Source of the DNA: Spirochaetaceae bacterium
GTDB lineage: Bacteria > Spirochaetota > Spirochaetia > PWKH01
DNA length: 8,570 nt
NCBI GenBank assembly: GCA_003557605.1
Contig: PWNW01000369.1
Location: 1 to 8,570 of the forward strand
Direction: 5' to 3'
Positions 1 through 6,793 of this stretch are shown here, one piece after another. Below the pieces are notes generated by a model that did not search any database, was not told where the DNA came from, and saw nothing but the letters and a program-made list of their open reading frames with translations. A program made the position numbers and the translations under genes. Every line of letters begins with the position of its first letter. Within the stretch, counting starts at the first letter, position 1.

Positions 1-1344
1 CTGAAGCTTCGTCATGACTTTACCTTTGCGGTTCGTGAGTTTTTCCACAAAGAAGGGTTTTTGGAGATTGAGACCCCTACGTTAATACGATCGACTCCTG
101 AAGGAGCAAGAGACTTCCTGGTCCCCTCAAGAATCCAGCCTGGGAAATTCTATGCACTGCCCCAGTCTCCGCAGCTGTTCAAGCAGATTTGCATGGTCTC
201 CGGGTGTGACAAATATTTCCAGATAGCCCGATGCTACCGTGATGAGGATGCCCGCGGGGACAGGCAGCTGGAGTTTACCCAAATCGATGTTGAAATGAGC
301 TATGTTTCCAGGGATGATGTACTGGAAGTCACCGAAAAGATGTTTCAGTTTGCCTTCAGCAAGACATTGGGGGTTGCTCTGCCTGAAAGGTTTCCCCGTT
401 ATTCCTACCATGAAGCAATGAATACCTATGGGAGTGATAAACCTGACTTGAGGTTTGCTCTTCCTCTGCAGGATTTTTCTCAGTTTGCACGAAACAGCAG
501 CTTCCAGGCCTTCACAACGGTGCTTGAAAAGGGAGGCACAGTAAAAGCCCTTGCAGCAAAGGGCTGCGGGGACTTCTCACGGAAGCAGATTTCATCTCTT
601 GAGGATACTGCAAAGATTTATAAGGCCAAGGGACTGGCTTGGATGAAAGTGACCGATTCCGGTCTGGAAGGCGGAGTCTCTAAGTTTTTTACAGACCAGC
701 AGGATGCAATCTGCAGCGCTCTGCATGCAGAACCTGGCGACTTGATACTCATGACTGCAGATACCTGGAATATTGCCTGTATATCATTGGGAGCAGTTCG
801 GAGCAGGCTGGGAAAGGACCTCAAACTTGCTGACCCGGCTGAATTTTCCTTCTGCTGGATTGTTGACTTTCCGCTGTTTGAATGGAATGAGGACGAGTCA
901 CGCTGGGAAGCTGCTCATCATATGTTCTCTATGCCCCAGCAGCAGTATCTTTCAACCATGGAAGACAATCCTGGTGAGGTTAAGGGCGACTTGTATGATT
1001 TGGTGCTTAATGGTAATGAAGTTGCCTCAGGTTCCATCAGGATACATGATCCGGAAATACAGAAAAGGATATTTCGGATTGTAGGTTTTTCTGAAGAAGA
1101 GGCGGAGTCAAGGTTCGGCTTTCTGCTGAAATCCTTCCGCTACGGACCTCCGCCTCATGGGGGGATTGCACCAGGGCTTGACCGTATTCTTATGATCATG
1201 GCAGGAAGGAGCTCCATCAAGGATGTGATTGCTTTTCCAAAAAACTCTGTGGGAGTCTCCCCGATGGACGGGTCTCCGTCACCTGTGGATGATGTGCAGC
1301 TGAAGGATCTGCACATCACCCTTGATATCAAAGAGAAGGAATGA
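1..1344 (+). CDS. aspS: aspartyl-tRNA synthetase, 5'-truncated by the window edge
   Basis: Cytoplasmic class II synthetase that charges tRNA-Asp with aspartate using ATP. The frame is open from base 1, so 447 C-terminal codons are present; the N-terminal OB-fold anticodon-binding domain (roughly 140 residues in bacterial AspRS) lies outside the window. Numbering from the first codon here: motif 1 region EGFLEIETPTL at 18-28, the flipping-loop stretch QSPQLFK at 55-61, motif 2 from RCYRDEDARGD at about 77, a bacterial-type GAD insertion at about 150-285, and motif 3 around GLDRILMIMAG at about 389-399, preceded by PPPHGG. The C-terminus carries the usual FPK...SPSPVDDVQL segment. The TTG at 61 is an internal Leu codon, not a start. 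The stop TGA (1342-1344) overlaps the ATG of the next gene, so the two are probably translationally coupled. All visible catalytic motifs are intact. Identification is secure. Confidence 0.97.
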   Translation: MKLRHDFTFAVREFFHKEGFLEIETPTLIRSTPEGARDFLVPSRIQPGKFYALPQSPQLFKQICMVSGCDKYFQIARCYRDEDARGDRQLEFTQIDVEMSYVSRDDVLEVTEKMFQFAFSKTLGVALPERFPRYSYHEAMNTYGSDKPDLRFALPLQDFSQFARNSSFQAFTTVLEKGGTVKALAAKGCGDFSRKQISSLEDTAKIYKAKGLAWMKVTDSGLEGGVSKFFTDQQDAICSALHAEPGDLILMTADTWNIACISLGAVRSRLGKDLKLADPAEFSFCWIVDFPLFEWNEDESRWEAAHHMFSMPQQQYLSTMEDNPGEVKGDLYDLVLNGNEVASGSIRIHDPEIQKRIFRIVGFSEEEAESRFGFLLKSFRYGPPPHGGIAPGLDRILMIMAGRSSIKDVIAFPKNSVGVSPMDGSPSPVDDVQLKDLHITLDIKEKE

Positions 1345-2564
1345 AAATTATTGTGATCGGCGGAGGTCCCGCCGGTCTTTTTTCAGCAATTTCAGCATCT
1401 CAGCATGGTGAGACCATAGTGCTTGAAAAGGGACCGAAATCTGGAAGAAAGCTGCTGCTCACCGGTTCCGGCCAATGCAACCTGACCCATGACTGTACGC
1501 CGGAAGAGCTGCTGAATCACTTTCATGATCCAAGTTTCTTTTTACGCCATGCTCTGCACAAGTTCACACCCCAGGATACAATTCGGTTTTTTGAAAAGCA
1601 CGGGACGTCCTGCATCACGGAACCTAATGGAAAAGTCTTTCCTGCATCAAGAGATGCGCAGGATGTTCTCTCGGTGCTGGAGGCTCAATGCAGAAAGCAT
1701 GGCGTCACGGTGCATACCCATCGAAGAGTTGTCTCAGCGGAAAAGCAGGGCAGAACATTTCGGGTTGTCTGCGGCAGCGGCAATGAGTATTTCTGCGATC
1801 GCCTTATTCTTGCTCTTGGGGGAAAGTCCTACCCTGCGACAGGATCATCAGGAGACGGATATGCTTTAGCACAAAGTTTCGGTCATACCGTCATTGAACC
1901 GAGACCAGCTTTATGCGGTATTCGAACCGTTGAGCATCCTCTTAAAGAGTTTTCCGGACTTTCCTTTTCTCCTGCTTCAATTACGGTCAGGAGGGAAAAC
2001 CAGGAAATTCTAAAGAATTACGATGATCTGCTTATTACCGCCCAGGGGTTTTCAGGCCCCGTAATTATGGACCGCTCAGGACATATCAGGGCAGGAGATC
2101 TGGTGGAAATAGATTTTACCGGCAGGGGAAATGAATTTCTCCAGGAACTCCTTGAACTGCATCAGGGCGGAGGTTCACATCAGTTTTCTTCACTCTTTAC
2201 CCGTCTTGGTCTGCCACGCAGGTTGGTGAAACGGATGCTCAGTATGCATGGGTTCTCAGGGGAGAAGCGCTCTGCTGAGACGGGAAAAAAAGAATTGATG
2301 AGAGCAGCAGCATTGTTTACCCGTGCAGAGTTTACTGCTGGGAATCCCCTTCCCCTTTCATCCGCCATGATAACCGCAGGAGGAATTGATATCAAGGAAA
2401 TTAACTCCTCAACCATGGAATCCCGTCTTGTTTCCGGATTATATGCAGCAGGGGAGATAATCAATATTCAGGGAGATACTGGAGGATTTAATCTTCAGGC
2501 TGCATGGTCCACGGGATATCTTGCCGGCCGCAGTTGTGTTTCCGACGCCAATTTGATACTCTGA
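1341..2564 (+). CDS. HI0933/YhiN/BaiN-family FAD-binding oxidoreductase
   Basis: A 407-residue flavoprotein of the HI0933-like family (YhiN; the family also contains the bile-acid reductase BaiN). The physiological substrate of most members is unknown. Visible motifs: dinucleotide-binding GGGPAG at 7-12, acidic E29 at the end of the second strand, the family signature GRKLLLTGSGQCNLTH at 35-50, ALGGKSYPATGSSGDGY at 158-174, a QGFSGP stretch at 235-240 (the family usually has THxGLSGP), AGGI at 346-349, and the C-terminal FAD-contact block GLYAAGEIINIQGDTGGFN at 366-384. No signal peptide or membrane segment is seen, so it is probably cytoplasmic. The ATG overlaps the aspS stop (ATGA), and the purine-rich AAGAGAAGGA just upstream serves as ribosome binding site inside aspS. 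It lies between two synthetase genes and is likely co-transcribed with them; this does not itself reveal a function. Older automatic names such as aminoacetone oxidase are not supported by anything visible here. Confidence 0.93.
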   Translation: MKIIVIGGGPAGLFSAISASQHGETIVLEKGPKSGRKLLLTGSGQCNLTHDCTPEELLNHFHDPSFFLRHALHKFTPQDTIRFFEKHGTSCITEPNGKVFPASRDAQDVLSVLEAQCRKHGVTVHTHRRVVSAEKQGRTFRVVCGSGNEYFCDRLILALGGKSYPATGSSGDGYALAQSFGHTVIEPRPALCGIRTVEHPLKEFSGLSFSPASITVRRENQEILKNYDDLLITAQGFSGPVIMDRSGHIRAGDLVEIDFTGRGNEFLQELLELHQGGGSHQFSSLFTRLGLPRRLVKRMLSMHGFSGEKRSAETGKKELMRAAALFTRAEFTAGNPLPLSSAMITAGGIDIKEINSSTMESRLVSGLYAAGEIINIQGDTGGFNLQAAWSTGYLAGRSCVSDANLIL

Positions 2565-2582
2565 GGGCCATTACCATCCGAC

Positions 2583-2587
2583 AGGAG
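2583..2587 (+). promoter_or_regulatory. proS ribosome binding site, decides the start codon
   Basis: AGGAG lies only one base before the first in-frame ATG (2589), too close for initiation there. It lies ten bases before the ATG at 2598, which is a workable distance, and the protein from 2598 begins MKMSQLF, as bacterial ProRS proteins typically do. A third ATG at 2604 is also possible but further away. Confidence 0.7.
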
Positions 2588-2597
2588 TATGTTGCAT

Positions 2598-4346
2598 ATG
2601 AAGATGTCGCAGCTTTTTTCACGGACATTACGTCAAGCGCCTGCTGGTGCAGAGAGCAAGGGCTATGAATTCCTGCTTCGTTCCGGATTTATTAAACAGC
2701 TGGGAGCTGGAATTTTTACTGCCCTCCCTTTAGGGTATCGGTCACTGAAGAAAATTGAAGGGATTATCAGGGAGGAGATGGACCGTATTGGCGGGCAGGA
2801 GATATCAATGCCTGTGGTCAATCCAGCTGACATCTGGAAGGAAACGGGACGATTCTACACTATTGATAAGGAGCTCAGCAGGTTTAAGGACCGTGTAGGT
2901 CGGGATATGGTGCTTGCTATGACCCATGAGGAAGCAGTTACCTCAGTGGCTTCACAGGAGATAGACTCCTACCGCCAGCTTCCCCAGCTGGTATATCAGA
3001 TACAGACAAAGTGGAGGGATGATCCAAGGCCACGTGCAGGTCTGATTCGTGTACGGGAATTCACCATGAAGGACAGCTACAGTTTTGATGCTGACCAGGA
3101 GGGTCTGCAGAAGCAGTATGCGGCTCATTATGAATCATATTTCCGTATATTCGGCAGATGCGGTCTTTCTGTGATAGTTGTCGGTTCAGATTCCGGCATG
3201 ATGGGCGGAAGCGTAGCTCATGAGTATATGTACCTCAGCCCTATTGGGGAGGATACGATTATCCTGTGCGACCACTGCGGATATACAGCCAACCGTCAGA
3301 TAGCTGCATTTGCCAAGGAGCTTTTCCCAGAGGAAATGATTCCTGCAGAAGAAGTTGCTACTCCTAATACTCCCACCATTGAATCACTGGCGCAGTTTCT
3401 GGATATCCCCAAGCGTAAGACTGCGAAGGCGGTGTTCCTGATGGGCACATTTACCGGTGAGGATCATGAAGAATTTCAGAAGCTCATCATAGCGGTTATC
3501 AGAGGAGATCTTGAAATTGAAGAGGCTAAGCTTCAGAAAGCATCCGGGGCTAAGGATATCAGGGGGGCATCAGATGAAGAAATCCGTGCCTGCGGTATGG
3601 AACCTGGATACGGCTCTCCTATCGGTGCAGGTAACTGCATCGTTGTGGTGGATGACAGTGCTGCAGGTTCATCAAACCTGACTGCTGGAGCAAACAAACC
3701 AGGTTTTCATATGATGAATACCAATTACGGACGTGATTATGAAGGCATCACTGCTGATATCGCAAGTGCCCAAGAGGGGTATTCATGCAGTATTTGCGGA
3801 AGAACACTGCGTTCAAGCAGGGGTGTTGAAGTAGGAAATATTTTTCAGCTTGGAACAAAGTATTCTGAATCTCTTGATTGTTATTTTCAGGATGTTGAAG
3901 GGAAACGTAAACCGGTCATCATGGGTTCCTACGGAATTGGTGTCGGCAGACTGCTGGCTTGTTTGACCGAGGAGTATCATGATGATAAGGGACTGATGCT
4001 TCCGATCACGGTTGCTCCCTATCAGGTGCACCTGGTGAGTTTGGTGAAGGATTCCAATGAACCGGAAAAGATTTACCAGGATCTCTGTGATGCAGGCATT
4101 GAGGTGCTCTATGATGACCGCAAGGATTCACCGGGAGTTAAGTTTACCGATGCAGAACTTATCGGGCTGCCAATCCAGATAACAGTGGGCAAGCGCACAC
4201 TTCAGGAAGGGGCTGTGGAACTCTCTCTGCGGAGGGAATCTGATAAACACAAGGTGCCTCTTTCAGATGTTGTAAAAACCGTTCAGGAAAAGATTGCAGC
4301 ACTTATCAGCGAAATACACGATACCATGGTTATTGAATCGCTTTAG
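2598..4346 (+). CDS. proS: prolyl-tRNA synthetase, bacterial type with editing domain
   Basis: Class IIa synthetase that charges tRNA-Pro; 582 residues from the preferred ATG at 2598 (585 from the ATG at 2589), normal for the bacterial form. In order: N-terminal class II core with motif 1 around residues 55-75, the TxE-type loop MTHEEAV at 108-114, motif 2 beginning RDDPRPRAGLIRVREF at 140, the INS (YbaK-like) domain that hydrolyses misacylated Ala-tRNA-Pro at about 230-395, motif 3 GSYGIGVGRLLA at 443-454, and the C-terminal anticodon-binding domain from about 470. In INS, K277 in KTAKAVFL is the likely counterpart of the E. coli editing lysine (inference). CxxC pairs at 224/227 and 397/400 flank INS and could bind a metal. 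N414 in VEVGNIFQLG sits where His is usual. The gene follows the flavoprotein after 33 bases with no terminator, so it is probably in the same operon. Its last 17 bp overlap the convergent exporter gene. Confidence 0.97.
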   Translation: MKMSQLFSRTLRQAPAGAESKGYEFLLRSGFIKQLGAGIFTALPLGYRSLKKIEGIIREEMDRIGGQEISMPVVNPADIWKETGRFYTIDKELSRFKDRVGRDMVLAMTHEEAVTSVASQEIDSYRQLPQLVYQIQTKWRDDPRPRAGLIRVREFTMKDSYSFDADQEGLQKQYAAHYESYFRIFGRCGLSVIVVGSDSGMMGGSVAHEYMYLSPIGEDTIILCDHCGYTANRQIAAFAKELFPEEMIPAEEVATPNTPTIESLAQFLDIPKRKTAKAVFLMGTFTGEDHEEFQKLIIAVIRGDLEIEEAKLQKASGAKDIRGASDEEIRACGMEPGYGSPIGAGNCIVVVDDSAAGSSNLTAGANKPGFHMMNTNYGRDYEGITADIASAQEGYSCSICGRTLRSSRGVEVGNIFQLGTKYSESLDCYFQDVEGKRKPVIMGSYGIGVGRLLACLTEEYHDDKGLMLPITVAPYQVHLVSLVKDSNEPEKIYQDLCDAGIEVLYDDRKDSPGVKFTDAELIGLPIQITVGKRTLQEGAVELSLRRESDKHKVPLSDVVKTVQEKIAALISEIHDTMVIESL

Positions 4347-6648
4347 AGGACCTGTTTTTCAAGGATGCAAAAAGCAGCAGCCAGGAAGGAAGCACTAGAA
4401 TTGTACCCAGGCATGCGCCGGTTAATGCCAGAGAGATCAGCGCACCAAAGAACGTGATTGGCTTAAATGAAGCAGTAATCAATATGACCAGGCCTCCGAT
4501 GATGGCAAAGGAGGTCAGAAGGATCGGTCTTCCGGTGACAGTGATGGTATCTATCACAGCTTCCTCTACAGAACATGATTCATTTCTTCGGGCACGATAA
4601 TGGATGAGAAAATGCACCGCATCATCAACACCGACTCCAATGGCTATACTGGCAGTCATTGCTGATGACATATCCATGGGGATGCTGAACAGCACCATGG
4701 ATATATAGGTTAAAAAGAGACCGGCAGCGAGAGGTATCAAGGAAACAAGACCGAGGGCAATTGATTTGAAGAATACCATGCAGATAACCGCAACACCTGC
4801 TGCTGAAATAATTAAAGATGTATTCTGGTCATGTTTAAGAATATCTGCCAGATCCGCAAAGATCAGGTTCCAGCCCCAGAAAGAAAGTTCAACTCCATCA
4901 GGCAGTTTTTGCCCGTATTCCTGAATTTCTGCAAGCCGTCTTTTCAGGTCCTCATCGTAGATAAACTCATTTTGGCTGCTGTCATAGAGCCTTAAGGTAT
5001 ATGTGATTTCTGAGAAATCATCATTGGCAAAGGATCCAACTTCGTCAATACCCCGCACTGAGGCAAGCTTGAATATTCTGCTGACGGTGAGAATCAGCCC
5101 TCGGGAGTCGGGAATCCGCCGCTCGGAGGTCATCAGCTCATGCATGAACGCAATATATCCAGGGAAAGAAGCAAGATACCCCACATCAGGAACAGCCGCT
5201 ACTGATGTCTCAAAATCATAGACTTTCTTCAGCACTTCTGCGTCTAAAAAATAGTTTTCTTTCTGATCAGGGGCACTTAGGGTGAGATAAATGTGGTGGA
5301 AACTTCCGAAGTGTTCCAGAATAAAGTTCGTATCTGCAATAAGCGGGTCCTTGTCGGGGAAATAGTCAAGAAAATCAGTCTGCTGTTCAATTCTTGGATA
5401 CAGGATTATTCCCAGTACAAGCATCACGATGCTCAGCAGGACATACCAACGGTGTTTTCTGACGACATGGGGACCGGTGATTTTCATGATGTTTGAAAGA
5501 GTTCCTTCCACTACAATATTTCTGGAAGAAGGCCGTGGATGCGGATACAGAGCTAAGGTGGAAGGCAAAAAAGATAATGACAGCAGTATGCAGGTGGTGA
5601 TTCCGGCAATAGCCCCAAATCCGAAATGCTGAATTTGATCTATCTGGTAAAACAGAAGACTCGAAAACCCGATAAGAGTGGTAACTCCTGCAACGAGGAT
5701 AGTTTTAGCAATTTTCTTCACACCGCCCACCATCCAAACTGCATCCCGAGGATTTTCCGCTTTAATGGTAGAGTCCCTGAAGTACTGATTGAGCATGTGA
5801 ATTGCATATGAGCTGCCGAGGGCAAGGATGACCGGCGGAAGAGCTACGGTAATTACCGTAATTGGGTAGTCCATCATTGACATAGCGCCGATGCTCCAGA
5901 TAGTTCCGATGCCGACGATCAGCAGCGGAATGATCACTGCTCGAAAGGCCTTGAAACCGCTGTAAAACAGAACAATCATAAACAGCAGAGCAATGATAAG
6001 AAGGCGAGCAAGGTCTTCAAACAGATATCCCTGAACCTGAAGAGCATAAAATATTGAACCGATCCTATGGACCTGATAGTATTCATGAAGGGGTTCAAGG
6101 GCGGCGGTTATCTGTTCAACGTAATGGGCATGATCAGTAACTTTAACCGGTTGTGGAAAGTATACTGAAAGAGTCTTTTTGTCCCGTGAGATAATAAGAT
6201 TTCGTGCAAAGGGGTCCTGCTCAAGGCGCTGCTTCATAAGTGCTGCATCTTCCGGGGTTTTTGGCACTTTCCCGTCAGGTGCTGTCAGGGCAGGGCGAAT
6301 TCTCGTACCAATTCGTTCAAATGTGGTAAAGGTAAATGGGGAAACTGGTTCTGCAAAGATGCCGATAGCCTGAACGGCTGCTATGGTGTCATAAAGAACC
6401 TGCAGCCCCTCAAGGTTGTAGAGATCATCTGAGGTAACAGCAATAACCAGATAGTCAAATGAGTCCTGTTCTTCTCCGTAATGTTCAACAAACTCCCCGG
6501 TTACTCCGCCTGAGGGGATAAGTGCCTGGATATCAGTGTCGAAGCGTATGTTCTGGGCATGCTGCCAGAAAAACACCGTAAGTGCGGCAATCGGGATAAT
6601 GACAATGAACGGCTGTTTTACGAAAAACCTGATAATCTTATCGATCAT
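4330..6648 (-). CDS. RND-superfamily exporter (MMPL/COG1033-like), 772 aa
   Basis: Inner-membrane transporter with the internal two-fold RND layout. TM1 is at about 14-29, followed by a large extracytoplasmic loop to about 210 and TM2-TM6 at about 213-367. TM7 is at about 400-417, followed by a second loop to about 605 and TM8-TM12 at about 608-760. TM4 carries LGSSYAIHMLNQY (277-289) and TM10 carries GVGVDDAVHFLIHY (671-684); D675/D676 are the likely proton-relay acids. The first half has no acidic residue at the matching place. The family moves lipids, hopanoids or other hydrophobic molecules; the cargo cannot be told here. At 772 residues it is shorter than the roughly 1000-residue AcrB type and matches the MMPL/HpnN-like class. 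GAGG (minus strand, 6657-6654) stands 5 bases before the ATG. No adaptor or outer-membrane factor gene is in the window. The 3' end overlaps proS, and an IS begins 50 bp upstream of the start codon, which may have separated the gene from its original promoter or operon. Confidence 0.92.
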   Translation of the reverse strand: MIDKIIRFFVKQPFIVIIPIAALTVFFWQHAQNIRFDTDIQALIPSGGVTGEFVEHYGEEQDSFDYLVIAVTSDDLYNLEGLQVLYDTIAAVQAIGIFAEPVSPFTFTTFERIGTRIRPALTAPDGKVPKTPEDAALMKQRLEQDPFARNLIISRDKKTLSVYFPQPVKVTDHAHYVEQITAALEPLHEYYQVHRIGSIFYALQVQGYLFEDLARLLIIALLFMIVLFYSGFKAFRAVIIPLLIVGIGTIWSIGAMSMMDYPITVITVALPPVILALGSSYAIHMLNQYFRDSTIKAENPRDAVWMVGGVKKIAKTILVAGVTTLIGFSSLLFYQIDQIQHFGFGAIAGITTCILLSLSFLPSTLALYPHPRPSSRNIVVEGTLSNIMKITGPHVVRKHRWYVLLSIVMLVLGIILYPRIEQQTDFLDYFPDKDPLIADTNFILEHFGSFHHIYLTLSAPDQKENYFLDAEVLKKVYDFETSVAAVPDVGYLASFPGYIAFMHELMTSERRIPDSRGLILTVSRIFKLASVRGIDEVGSFANDDFSEITYTLRLYDSSQNEFIYDEDLKRRLAEIQEYGQKLPDGVELSFWGWNLIFADLADILKHDQNTSLIISAAGVAVICMVFFKSIALGLVSLIPLAAGLFLTYISMVLFSIPMDMSSAMTASIAIGVGVDDAVHFLIHYRARRNESCSVEEAVIDTITVTGRPILLTSFAIIGGLVILITASFKPITFFGALISLALTGACLGTILVLPSWLLLFASLKNRSSKAIQ

Positions 6649-6675
6649 AGAAACCTCAGTATAGCCTATTGGTTA

Positions 6676-6686
6676 TTACCGGGTAA
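6676..6686. repeat. small palindrome in the exporter-IS spacer
   Basis: TTACC-G-GGTAA is a perfect 5-bp inverted repeat around one base, about 28 bp upstream of the exporter start codon. It could be a half-lost operator or chance; nothing else supports a role. Confidence 0.25.
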
Positions 6687-6698
6687 AGTGACTATTTC

Positions 6699-6719
6699 TC
6701 ACCTAACCTGAGCGATTCA
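6699..6719 (+). repeat. IS left terminal inverted repeat
   Basis: Begins TCACCTAACCTGAG and ends GCGATTCA. It matches the reverse complement of 8420-8440 except at 6707 (C here, T in the right end). Similarity stops abruptly inward of 6719. Confidence 0.9.
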
Positions 6720-6724
6720 TTTTG

Positions 6725-6754
6725 TTGCACAAAAATACCTCCATGTGGTATAAT
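6725..6754 (+). promoter_or_regulatory. transposase promoter with extended -10
   Basis: The perfect -10 TATAAT (6749-6754) is preceded by TGG (6746-6748), giving an extended -10. TTGCAC (6725-6730) is a weak -35 candidate at an 18-base spacing. The expected start is near 6760-6762, about 33 bases before the transposase ATG. Confidence 0.7.
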
Positions 6755-6760
6755 AAGTTA

Positions 6761-6769
6761 TCACCTAAC
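6761..6769 (+). repeat. internal copy of the IS tip at the expected transcription start
   Basis: TCACCTAAC is identical to the first 9 bases of the left terminal repeat (6699-6707) in the same orientation. With the base before it, ATCACCTAA also matches the right end. It sits on the predicted transcription start of the transposase gene, so it could be a transposase binding site used as an operator. The role is inferred. Confidence 0.5.
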
Positions 6770-6780
6770 AAAAAATACCC

Positions 6781-6786
6781 AGGAGG
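6781..6786 (+). promoter_or_regulatory. transposase ribosome binding site
   Basis: AGGAGG stands 7 bases before the ATG at 6794. It fixes that codon as the start and rules out the in-frame upstream TTG at 6722, which lies before the promoter's -10 box. GGAGG is wholly inside the 3' arm of the foldback. Confidence 0.9.
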
Positions 6787-6793
6787 TATCTTC

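Noticed and set aside
2589..2597. ATG at 2589 as the proS start
   Set aside because: The AGGAG motif ends one base before it, too close for initiation; the ATG at 2598 has better spacing and gives the usual ProRS N-terminus.
4347..4400. Hairpin terminator after proS
   Set aside because: No stem followed by a T-run was found; the TTTTT near 4354-4358 has no adjacent GC-rich stem.
6658..6687. Possible exporter promoter on the minus strand: TTTACC (6687-6682), 18-base spacer, TATACT (6663-6658)
   Set aside because: Transcription would start only a few bases before the ATG and leave the GAGG ribosome site untranscribed, so the match is probably chance unless the mRNA is leaderless.
6722..6793. 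Extending the transposase to the upstream TTG at 6722
   Set aside because: That codon lies upstream of the TATAAT box and has no ribosome site. The strong AGGAGG points to the ATG at 6794.
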